Shown here piece by piece: positions 47,369 through 54,682 of a DNA stretch of 64,000 nucleotides. Origin of the DNA: Nitrospira sp. (GTDB taxonomy: Bacteria > Nitrospirota > Nitrospiria > Nitrospirales > Nitrospiraceae); assembly GCA_024998595.1 (NCBI GenBank), contig JACOEK010000003.1:1-64000 (forward strand). The letters run 5' to 3'. A model generated the notes under the pieces. It was not told where the DNA came from. It was given only the letters and a program-made list of their open reading frames with translations, and did no database searches. The first letter of the stretch is position 1, and every line of letters begins with the position of its first letter. A program made the position numbers and the translations under genes.

Positions 47369-47490
47369 TTGGTTGCTGAATACGCCTTGCAGCGTCGTTC
47401 TCAGGTGCTCACGCTCGTCGCCGTACTGATGAGTACGACTCGGGCTCTCGCGCCTTGCGGACTTGCTGCAAGACGTCTTGAGCACCTTTT
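47369..47490. repeat. Full-size member of the repeat family (copy 4)
   Basis: About 122 bases in the opposite orientation to copy 3. The centre is CGTAC (47422-47426) and GTACG (47433-47437) around a 6-base loop, and CGTCGTTCTCAGGTGC corresponds to the shared GAGAACGACG on the other strand. It lies between two genes of the DUF6754 cluster, in the 189-base gap. Confidence 0.68.
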
Positions 47491-47555
47491 TGAGAGCCGA
47501 TGGTGTCGATTGCGGACTTAGCCGAACTCTGTCTCTCGCCAAAAGCCATACGCCA

Positions 47556-49406
47556 TCAACTTCCCGCCGGGTATAACCCGACCGCTTGATACCATCTTGT
47601 CAGCATGGCGACACGGGCTGCCTGTTCCGTGGGTAACTGCAAGGGACGGCCGCGCCCGTCCAGCATCAAGCCTACGACGCCACCTTTCGCGGTTCGCGCG
47701 AAGGATTGTCCGGGGCCTTCGCCAAGATCCACCTGTTTGGCCGGTTGTAGCGTGAGCGTGGCCTGTTGGTCGCGGGTCAGGCTGAACAACTTGAGATCCC
47801 CGAACGCCAGCGTGCCCTTTTCGATGCGACCATCCGGCAGCGCGACTTCGTAGTCGGCGCAACGCTCCCCGTCTTTGCCTTGCCCGATGGGCGCAATGCA
47901 GGTGCCGAGGTACACCATGCAGTCGCGGACGAAGACATCGGTGGCCGCCTGTTCGTTGACGGTGGAAAGCACGCCGAGATGCGGCATCATGAAAATGCTG
48001 TCGACCGAGAGCGTGGTGACACCGAGCGGTTCGTAGGCATCGACCATCATCAACATTGATTGAATGCGGCGCGGCGCGTGCGACAGAATGCCGCCGCTGC
48101 CGACGATCAAATCCAACTTCAATAAATCGATCAGGGTTTTGCCGGAAGTCCGCTGCTCGAACACATCCGAGATGGTGCGTTCCTGCTGCACACCCTTGAG
48201 CCCGGTCGCCAGAGACTTGTGATGGATCAACGCCAGCCGCAGGGCTTCGCGTGCGATGGCATGTTCGATCTGCAGCTCATCGAGCGACTGCGGGATGGTC
48301 GTAGGGCGCACCATTTTGTTCTTGATACGATTTCTGAGGGTCTGTTCGTCGATGGTGAAGGGCACCCAGCGCATGATGTTGTCCAGGCCCGCTTCCGCCA
48401 GCACGTTCGAGATGCTGTAGGACATGCCGAGGTTGGCGCTGACCGTGCGGTTGAACAGGCCGTTGAACACCGAAAACACGTCGGTCGTGGCACCGCCGAT
48501 ATCAACGCCGATCAGGTTGATCCCCTCGCGTTTGGCGATGGTCTCCATGATGACGCCGACTGCCGCCGGCGTTGGCATGATGGGCGCGCCGGCCATCTCG
48601 ATGAGTTTCTTGTAGCCGGGCGCCTGCTGCATGACGTGTTCGAGAAACAGGTCATGGATTTTGTTGCGGGCTGGCGTGAGGTTTTCGCGCTCGAGGACCG
48701 GCCGGATATTGTCGGCGAAATCCAATGCGGTCTTCTCGCCTAAAATGGTTTTAATTTGCGGCCGAGCGTCTGTGTTGCCTGCATACACGAGCGGTAGCCG
48801 GTAGGTGCTGCCGAAACGCGGTCGCGGATCAGCTGCGGCGATGTACTCGGCCATTTCCACCACATGGGTCACGGCGCCGCCGTCGGTGCCACCGGACATG
48901 AGGATCATGTCCGGGCGCATGGTGCGGATCCGTTCGATCTTTTCGTAGGGCAACCGCCCGTCATTCGAGGCAAGCACGTCGATGACGATAGCCCCAGCGC
49001 CAAGTGCGGCGCGTTGGGCACTTTCCCCCGTCATGTTTTGCACCACGCCTGTGACCATCATCTGCAATCCGCCGCCGGCGCTGCTGGTGGACACGTAAAT
49101 GTCCACGCCTCGCTTCGGGTCGCCCTGCGTCGCGTGATTGGGAGTGATGATGCGGTCGCCGTCCAGAATCGTTCGGCCGGAGAGTTCTTCGATTTCAGCA
49201 ATGGCATTGAGCACGCCCCGGGTCACATCTTCGAACGGGGCCTCCACGGTGGTCGGAGCTTCGCCGCGGTAGGTCTGGCGGTATTCGTTGCCGACCTTTT
49301 CGATCAGGATGGCTTTGGTGGTCGTGCTGCCGCAGTCGGTCGCGACGATGACGTTCAACGGCTGCGCAGGGTTCGCTATGGCGGGAGACTGATGCGCTGC
49401 CGTCAT
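47556..49406 (-). CDS. GlmL/MutL-type ASKHA ATPase without an adjacent mutase
   Basis: 616 residues of the glutamate-mutase accessory (GlmL/MutL) family of actin/hexokinase-fold ATPases. Phosphate loops are TDCGSTTTKAIL (24-35 region) and DIGGATTDVFSVF; LMSGGTDGGAVTHVVEMAEYI and GSGGILSHA complete the pattern. In known systems such proteins reactivate or chaperone B12-dependent glutamate mutase (GlmES). No mutase genes are in the window. It overlaps the upstream 124-residue gene by 4 bases (ATGA), and its other neighbours are membrane proteins. A new role in that membrane assembly is an inference. Confidence 0.85.
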   Translation of the reverse strand: MTAAHQSPAIANPAQPLNVIVATDCGSTTTKAILIEKVGNEYRQTYRGEAPTTVEAPFEDVTRGVLNAIAEIEELSGRTILDGDRIITPNHATQGDPKRGVDIYVSTSSAGGGLQMMVTGVVQNMTGESAQRAALGAGAIVIDVLASNDGRLPYEKIERIRTMRPDMILMSGGTDGGAVTHVVEMAEYIAAADPRPRFGSTYRLPLVYAGNTDARPQIKTILGEKTALDFADNIRPVLERENLTPARNKIHDLFLEHVMQQAPGYKKLIEMAGAPIMPTPAAVGVIMETIAKREGINLIGVDIGGATTDVFSVFNGLFNRTVSANLGMSYSISNVLAEAGLDNIMRWVPFTIDEQTLRNRIKNKMVRPTTIPQSLDELQIEHAIAREALRLALIHHKSLATGLKGVQQERTISDVFEQRTSGKTLIDLLKLDLIVGSGGILSHAPRRIQSMLMMVDAYEPLGVTTLSVDSIFMMPHLGVLSTVNEQAATDVFVRDCMVYLGTCIAPIGQGKDGERCADYEVALPDGRIEKGTLAFGDLKLFSLTRDQQATLTLQPAKQVDLGEGPGQSFARTAKGGVVGLMLDGRGRPLQLPTEQAARVAMLTRWYQAVGLYPAGS

Positions 49407-49777
49407 CGAGCCGGCGCTCCCATGGCAGGTGCGGCTTTCGCTTCGATGAGCGCGATGAGCCGGTGCAGAGAGTCCCGTCGTTCCAGCAGTCGTGCGATCT
49501 GCGCGAGCTCGCTTCCGGTCAGGACGCATTCGATAATGGGAGTAAGGAAGTGCAGCGCCTGGCTGCCGAGAAAATTCATCGGCCCGATGGATTCGAGAAA
49601 CAATGTGGCCGGTGCAGCCATCCCGCGAGCCACGACCGCGTCGGCGATCCGGTCGAGGAGGGCGAGGTCGTCCGTCGTGAAGGTCTGTTGTTCAGCACGC
49701 AGCGCAAAGGCATGGCGGAGACCCTGGCGGAGATTTTCAACGCGACGGGATAAAAACCCGGATGAGAGGACAGCCAT
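49403..49777 (-). CDS. Small helical protein (unknown), first gene of the DUF6754 cluster
   Basis: 124 residues, soluble and predicted mostly helical, with no signal peptide. I recognise no motif. The only notable segment is the central FLESIGPMNFLGSQALHFLTPIIEC. It is translationally coupled by an ATGA overlap to the GlmL/MutL-type gene, so it is probably its partner, perhaps a small regulatory subunit. It begins the minus-strand run, about 100 bases from the preceding gene's stop. Confidence 0.65.
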   Translation of the reverse strand: MAVLSSGFLSRRVENLRQGLRHAFALRAEQQTFTTDDLALLDRIADAVVARGMAAPATLFLESIGPMNFLGSQALHFLTPIIECVLTGSELAQIARLLERRDSLHRLIALIEAKAAPAMGAPAR

Positions 49778-49876
49778 AAGTGCTTGTCAGATCAGCTTAA
49801 ACGATTGATTCGGCATTATATGAAGGGGCCGAGGGAGAGTCAATCAATCGGCACCGCAGAGCCTGCGAGAGTCGCC

Positions 49877-50332
49877 TTAGGGCTTCTTCGGTTCCTCGGG
49901 GGTGTTGCCGGATGCGGGCGGACAATTGATGCCGGCAAATGGATTGAGCGGATTGACGCGCGGCGAGCAGCGTTGTGCCTCCGGTGCGGTCTTCTCCCCT
50001 GCTGCCTGCGAACCGGCCGGCGGCTGGAGCTGATCGTTCGAGCCATGCGGGCGTGGATTGGGTTGATGGATCGGCGAGGCAGATTGAGACGGCAGAAACG
50101 GGTTGGGTTGAACGTCCGGCTGGGCTGGCGGCGGTTCTTCAACCGGGGGCGTGAATCCGCCCGGCGGTGAAGGTGATGGAGTCTTCACGACCGTACACCC
50201 GCGTTTTCCCTTCGGCTGGTCGGTCAGCATCGTGCCCCCGTTCGGGCCTTCGCAGCTGTAGATCTTTGCTTGAACCGAATTCGAATGCAGCAGGACTGCG
50301 AAGGTCATGGGCAGGAGATACATCCAGATCAT
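49877..50332 (-). CDS. Secreted DUF4124-like, proline-rich protein
   Basis: 151 residues. Signal peptide ends near SVQA. The segment KIYSCEGPNGGTMLTDQPKGKRGC resembles the start of DUF4124 domains (small envelope proteins with paired Cys), followed by a Pro/Gln/Ser-rich tail with four further Cys-containing or Asn-Pro-rich stretches and no folded domain I can name. It is probably periplasmic or attached to the cell wall. The start is ATG 50332 or the internal ATG about 24 bases later. Function unknown. Confidence 0.55.
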   Translation of the reverse strand: MIWMYLLPMTFAVLLHSNSVQAKIYSCEGPNGGTMLTDQPKGKRGCTVVKTPSPSPPGGFTPPVEEPPPAQPDVQPNPFLPSQSASPIHQPNPRPHGSNDQLQPPAGSQAAGEKTAPEAQRCSPRVNPLNPFAGINCPPASGNTPEEPKKP

Positions 50333-50461
50333 CGTTACTGTTCCCGAGCGGGATTGTAGGCGGATGACGAATGGCGATAACGGTCGAACGCCCGTGATCC
50401 TGAGCGACTATAGGCGCGGAACGGAGACCTGTCAATCTGCCAGGGACGGCGCGGTGGGACG

Positions 50462-50815
50462 TCAGCCGGGTGAACGTCCCAGCCATTTCTTGATCAGGCC
50501 CAGCAGTCCGACCTCCGGCTCTGGCTCACGGTCCGGGTATTCCACCCAGAGTTCCTGTGAGCCGAGATACACCCCGTCGCGGTAGCTTTGCTGGCTACGC
50601 AATTGCGTGTAGCCCTGGTCCTGGAGCAGCCGGATCATGTGTTGGAGAGCTTCAGCCGCGCTGGGCGTATCAGGGGTGACGACGTGCGTGGATTCGTACC
50701 GCAACCTCGCCTGATAGCCGGCGGCTGTCCGCACCACCTCCACCGGGCGATTGAACCCCCGCTCTCTGGCATCGAACCCGGCGAGTTGGTGTTTCTCTCC
50801 AGCCGACTCCGGCAT
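50462..50815 (-). CDS. Hypothetical protein
   Basis: 117 residues, soluble, ending with GLLGLIKKWLGRSPG, an amphipathic helix that could bind membrane. Residues 22-45 (RPVEVVRTAAGYQARLRYESTHV) and 50-100 form alternating strand/helix pattern, without a family name I can offer. It is 6 bases downstream of the 122-residue gene on the same strand, so the two may form a unit with the Rieske and Mrp genes. Several initiation codons are possible. Confidence 0.6.
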   Translation of the reverse strand: MPESAGEKHQLAGFDARERGFNRPVEVVRTAAGYQARLRYESTHVVTPDTPSAAEALQHMIRLLQDQGYTQLRSQQSYRDGVYLGSQELWVEYPDREPEPEVGLLGLIKKWLGRSPG

Positions 50816-50821
50816 CGGACG

Positions 50822-51190
50822 TTACAGCGCGCGATACACGGCCAGCAGGTCGCTGAGCGCAATGGTCTTGTTCTTGAGGATGACGCGTTCTGCCCCCAGC
50901 ACATCCAGCGCGGCGACCTTTTCGGTTCCGCCCATCAGGCATTTGCTGCCCAGCGCAAGGACGCGTTCACATTCTTTTTCCACCTTGCCCTTCACGACGG
51001 GATTCACCTTGAGGATGTCCACCATTTTGGCGCGGGTCTCGCCCAGATGCTTTTGGAGTTCAGCCTCTGGATATTCCTTCCGCGCCGCTTCATCCTCGCA
51101 GCGATCGATGTACTGGGTCAGAAAGACATAGAGCCGCACGAAGGTTTCGGCGATCTCGATGTGTTTCGGGGTCAGCTGGTTGTCCGCCAT
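50822..51190 (-). CDS. Hypothetical protein
   Basis: 122 residues, soluble, mainly helical, rich in charged residues. It has EIAETFVRLYVFLTQYIDRCEDEAARKEYPEAELQK and a C-terminal segment ERVILKNKTIALSDLLAVYRAL. Three Cys (Cys36, Cys80-88 region) are not in a known pattern. The ATG at 51190 is preceded by GGAGG at 5 bases; the ATG 12 bases further up is less well placed. It precedes the 117-residue gene and follows the Rieske gene. Confidence 0.6.
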   Translation of the reverse strand: MADNQLTPKHIEIAETFVRLYVFLTQYIDRCEDEAARKEYPEAELQKHLGETRAKMVDILKVNPVVKGKVEKECERVLALGSKCLMGGTEKVAALDVLGAERVILKNKTIALSDLLAVYRAL

Positions 51191-51264
51191 TGGGGCCTCC
51201 ATTCACTAGGGTGTCGGAATGATCGTTTCGCTGTTGCGACGTCGCGCGCGGGGCGATCTCAGCA

Positions 51265-51570
51265 TCACAGCCGGACTTTGATATCAGTGCCCTCGACCGT
51301 GACTTCATACGCCGTCACTTTGGCCGAAGGGTTATTGATACAGGCACCTGTCTTCACGTTGAACTCCCAATTATGCCAAGGACAGGCCACCACATCGCCC
51401 GCCACATCGCCTTCACCCAGCGGGCCGCCGCGATGCACACAGGTGTTATCGATGGCATAGAACGTTCCGTCCACATTGAAGACGGCAATGGCTTTTCCGT
51501 TCACTTCCGCGACCATGCCGGCACCCGGCTTCACGTCGGCGGTTCCCGCGATTCTGATCAACTCGCCCAT
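51265..51570 (-). CDS. Rieske-type [2Fe-2S] ferredoxin
   Basis: 101 residues forming a single Rieske domain. Box 1 is CVHRGG (Cys/His) and box 2 is CPWHNWEF (Cys/His), the two Cys and two His that bind the cluster. The absence of a signal peptide or membrane helix points to a soluble electron carrier, like those that serve dioxygenases, or nitrite-reductase NirD-like proteins. It is 28 bases downstream of the Mrp/ApbC gene. Its partner is not identifiable here. Confidence 0.92.
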   Translation of the reverse strand: MGELIRIAGTADVKPGAGMVAEVNGKAIAVFNVDGTFYAIDNTCVHRGGPLGEGDVAGDVVACPWHNWEFNVKTGACINNPSAKVTAYEVTVEGTDIKVRL

Positions 51571-51598
51571 ACATCCTCCCTGAGTGCGTCAGTCTTTC

Positions 51599-52495
51599 CT
51601 AGTCCGGCTTCCGATCGGCGGCCGGCCGTTTGATTTTATCCAACAAACTCTCGATCCGACTCTTGGCCGCTGACACGCCGCCCGTTTGCAGGGCTGCGGC
51701 GAGCTTAGCCGCGATCTCGCGAAAGGCCTGCGCCTGCGGAGAATCGGGTTTGGCGACCACGATCGGATTGCCGGTATCGCCACCGGCGCGAATGACGGGA
51801 TCGATGGGGACCCGTCCGAGGAAAGGAATCCCGAGTTTCTCCGCCGCCCGTTCGCCGCCGCCATGGGAGAAGATTTCCGTCCGTTCTCCGCAATGACCGC
51901 AGACGAAAAAGCTCATGTTCTCCACGATGCCGAGCAGCGGCACGTTTACCTTTTGAAACATCATCATGCCCTTGCGCACATCGTGTAAGGCCACCTCCTG
52001 TGGCGTAGTCACGGTGACGGCGCCGGACAGATGCACGAGCTGGGTCAGGGTCAGCTGTGCGTCTCCGGTCCCCGGAGGCAGGTCGATCAACAAATAATCC
52101 AACTCGCCCCACAGCACGTCGCGGAAGAGTTGCTGAATCGCGGTGTGCACCATCGGGCCCCGCCATACGACGGCCGTGTCTTCCGGCACGAAAAATCCCA
52201 TGGAGATCAGCTTGACGCCGTGGCTCTCCGCCGGCGCGATCTTGCCGTCTTTCTGTTCGGGGGTTTTTTCGACCCCCATCATCATCGGGATGTTGGGTCC
52301 GTAAATATCCGCATCCAGCAATCCGACCTTGGCGCCGGTGAGGGCGAGGGCTACCGCCAGATTGACCGAGACCGTGGATTTGCCGACGCCGCCCTTGCCG
52401 CTGCTGACGGCGACGACGTGTTTGACTCCGGGAATGATATTGGGTCTGGCGGCCGCTTTTTCCTGGTGCGGTGCGCCGCCTTGTTCTTCTGCCAT
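51599..52495 (-). CDS. Mrp/ApbC-family iron-sulfur cluster carrier ATPase
   Basis: 298-residue P-loop NTPase carrying Fe-S clusters to apoproteins. The deviant Walker [10 protein letters not shown], the [16 protein letters not shown] signature and Walker B-like [10 protein letters not shown] are intact; the C-terminal CxxC of ApbC/NBP35 is in FVCGHCGER. The DUF59 N-terminal domain of longer Mrp proteins is absent. The Rieske gene 28 bases downstream is a plausible client. A charged N-terminal tail precedes the P-loop. Confidence 0.95.
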   Translation of the reverse strand: MAEEQGGAPHQEKAAARPNIIPGVKHVVAVSSGKGGVGKSTVSVNLAVALALTGAKVGLLDADIYGPNIPMMMGVEKTPEQKDGKIAPAESHGVKLISMGFFVPEDTAVVWRGPMVHTAIQQLFRDVLWGELDYLLIDLPPGTGDAQLTLTQLVHLSGAVTVTTPQEVALHDVRKGMMMFQKVNVPLLGIVENMSFFVCGHCGERTEIFSHGGGERAAEKLGIPFLGRVPIDPVIRAGGDTGNPIVVAKPDSPQAQAFREIAAKLAAALQTGGVSAAKSRIESLLDKIKRPAADRKPD

Positions 52496-52644
52496 AGTGA
52501 TGCCTCCTCCACCGCGCGAGCCCCGTTGGGATGCGCGGGTTTCTTTTCATATTAAGCTATCGCCGCGGCGAAAAGAAATGGGTCCATCGCTGCTTCGCGC
52601 GAGCGAAGGAGAATGGGTGAGTGTGATGACAACAAACAACGGAG

Positions 52645-52766
52645 AAGTTGGTCAAACCGTCCGTTCGGCGCGGCCGCAGCGAGACAGGAGACGAGGCGCA
52701 ACACGTAGGGTTACGTTGAGGATCATGGCGATGCGGGAACAAAGCCGCGGGATTTTTCACCGTCCG
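52645..52766. repeat. Full-size member of the repeat family (copy 5)
   Basis: About 122 bases that align with copy 3: GTCAAACCG, GGCCGCAGCGAGACAGGAGACGA, TTACGTTGAGGAT, GCGATGCGGGAAC and TTTTTCACCG follow in the same order. By eye about two thirds of positions agree. The end meets the stop codon of the desaturase gene at 52768. Confidence 0.7.
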
Positions 52767-52767
52767 C

Positions 52768-53601
52768 TTACGTGCGTTCCCGGTGGAGGTTATAGGTCAA
52801 CCCGACGAGCGAGAGCGTATAGATCAACCATTTGGACGGGTCGAAGTTGTACCATTTCGATCCGTTTCGATAGTCGTGTGAATAGGTGTGATGGTAATTG
52901 TGGTAGCCCTCGCCGAAACTGATGAATGAAATCAGCCAGCTGTCCCGGCTGCTGTCCTGGGTGCCGTGCGGTTGGGTCCCGACCATGTGGCAAAGGGAGT
53001 TGATGGTAAAGGTGGAATTCAAGACCAAGACCGTACGCAACACGCCGGCGAGCAACAAACACCCGATGCCGCTCATGAACCCGCCGTTCAGATAGCCCGC
53101 CACGAACGGCAACAGCAGGCCTGAGGCCACGATTGCCCAATAATTCCGGTGTTGCCACATGATGATCGAGTCGGTGCGTAATTTCGCGGCGAAGCGGTCT
53201 TCACGATACGGAGTATTGATGAACAACCATCCCACGTGACTATGCCAAAACCCTTTGCTCGCGTTGTACGGATCGGCTTCCTCGTCCGTATGCGCGTGGT
53301 GGCGAACATGGTCAGCGCACCAGAGAAGGGCGGAGTTTTGCACCGCCCACCCTCCCATCACCAACAGGCAGATCTTGATCCAGAGATGGCTCTCAAAACT
53401 GCGATGGGTGATCATGCGGTGATAGCCCACCGTGATGCCCATCCCGGTGACGATGTAGAGAATGCCCAGCAGCGTCCAATCCAGGACGGTATAGTCATAG
53501 TAATAGGCGAAGAGCGGAACCCCGACGAAGGTCAGGATCGTGAGCGCGGTAAACAGGCCCACGGTGCCCCAGCAGACGGATTGTGTGGATGAGTCGGCCA
53601 T
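52768..53601 (-). CDS. Acyl-CoA/acyl-lipid delta-9-type fatty acid desaturase
   Basis: 277-residue membrane di-iron desaturase with the three histidine boxes: HRMITHR, HVRHHAHTDEE and the final YHNYHHTYSHDYRNG. Four membrane helices lie around 15-55 and 130-175. Members introduce double bonds into saturated acyl chains to adjust membrane fluidity. ATG 53601 has GGAG upstream; the frame continues to 53670 without similarity. Single gene upstream of nothing obvious, beside repeat copy 5. Confidence 0.9.
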   Translation of the reverse strand: MADSSTQSVCWGTVGLFTALTILTFVGVPLFAYYYDYTVLDWTLLGILYIVTGMGITVGYHRMITHRSFESHLWIKICLLVMGGWAVQNSALLWCADHVRHHAHTDEEADPYNASKGFWHSHVGWLFINTPYREDRFAAKLRTDSIIMWQHRNYWAIVASGLLLPFVAGYLNGGFMSGIGCLLLAGVLRTVLVLNSTFTINSLCHMVGTQPHGTQDSSRDSWLISFISFGEGYHNYHHTYSHDYRNGSKWYNFDPSKWLIYTLSLVGLTYNLHRERT

Positions 53602-53843
53602 CGTACTCCTTCGGAACCTGTGCGCAAACTCATCGCCACAGTGCACCGCCAGACTAAGGGTGTCGGTCAAGGCAAACGGCGCACTGTAACGGAGCGGCTG
53701 TCAGATTTTCAAGAGGAGAAGTGTGTTTGGTTGCTGCATAACTGACCGAGACGGAACGGTCATGTGACCTGTCCAGTTGTCATAGCCAGCGAGTTTCGTC
53801 GAGTGAGTTGTGCCCGATGGTCGTCTGAGTAACGCAGTCCGCG

Positions 53844-54392
53844 TTACCACCTCATGAAGGGTGCCGGATCGAAGGGATGCTTCAACAACCAGGACCCGCC
53901 TGTTTCGAGGAGAAATCTTTGAAAGCCGTGGTTGGGAAAGTGCTTCTTCACGCCTGTGATGTACGATCGTGCGATGCCACAACTGAACAGGCCCAGCGAC
54001 ACATCGATCAGGTCGCTTTTTCGGAACACTTCCACAAGAGGGTAGCGGCGGTCTGGATAGGCGCGCACCTTGTGGTGCATGTCGATCATGAGGGCTATTT
54101 CTTCGGACCACTCCTGTCGCCCTGAATCGGACAGGTATAGGGCAGCGTTGGAGAGAGAAGGCGGAATGTAGTCGAGCGTGTGGTTTGACCAAAGGCCGAT
54201 ATCATGAAAACAGACCGCGATGGCTAACTTTGTCTTCTCCTCCTCGGTGCATGGATGTAACGCCAGGCAGAAATTGAACATGCGGTACACATGTCCCTTG
54301 TATCCCAGGTAGTCCTCCCCGATCACCCCTGCCCATTTGGCAAGAATTGTTTCGATCAGCTCATGCGTTGTCTCGATAGGCATAGGGTTCAT
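53844..54392 (-). CDS. HD-domain protein
   Basis: 182 residues with an HD metal-phosphohydrolase domain: His in YKGHVYRMFNF, FHDIGLW (HD), and MIDMHHKVRAYP, followed by a helical end with LLETGGSWLLKHPFDP. This pattern is that of small stand-alone HD proteins of unknown substrate (often nucleotides). The ATG at 54392 is chosen because a predicted promoter starts transcription near 54462, within the longer frame. Likely cytosolic; single gene. Confidence 0.78.
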   Translation of the reverse strand: MNPMPIETTHELIETILAKWAGVIGEDYLGYKGHVYRMFNFCLALHPCTEEEKTKLAIAVCFHDIGLWSNHTLDYIPPSLSNAALYLSDSGRQEWSEEIALMIDMHHKVRAYPDRRYPLVEVFRKSDLIDVSLGLFSCGIARSYITGVKKHFPNHGFQRFLLETGGSWLLKHPFDPAPFMRW

Positions 54393-54468
54393 GACTTTGA
54401 ACACGTGAGAGAGAATGCCATTTGCGTTCGGTGACCATGCCTCGAGACGGCCCAGAGACAAGAGGGCG

Positions 54469-54496
54469 ATTCTAACAAGTCATAGGGAGTTTACAA
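54469..54496 (-). promoter_or_regulatory. Predicted promoter of the HD-domain gene
   Basis: On the minus strand TTGTAA (54491-54496), 16 bases, then TAGAAT (54469-54474). Transcription would start near 54462, leaving a leader of about 70 bases before ATG 54392. Confidence 0.5.
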
Positions 54497-54623
54497 GCGT
54501 CAGCATATGCTCAGCAGGTTGGCCGGAGGTGCCTTCTATCAAGCTGCGTGATAGCCATGAGACTTCTTATCGGCTGACTATCACGTGTGGGTGCGATACA
54601 GGCAATCGCGATCAAATGTTCAC

Positions 54624-54635
54624 GCCCTGCAGGGC
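54624..54635. promoter_or_regulatory. Palindrome before putA, possible operator
   Basis: The perfect 12-base palindrome GCCCTGCAGGGC lies just before TATACT (54640-54645), a possible -10 element for putA, 38 bases ahead of the start codon. The closest -35-like hexamers are weak. The position fits a repressor site but no regulator is assigned. Confidence 0.35.
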
Positions 54636-54682
54636 GGTGTATACTGCAAAGAAGCACGCTTCACGTCGTCCGGGAGAATCAT

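Noticed and set aside
53701-53843. A minus-strand protein of 163 codons upstream of the desaturase region (53701-54192).
   Set aside because: It is out of frame with and opposite or overlapping the HD-domain gene, with a sequence that resembles no protein; the HD frame is the real one.
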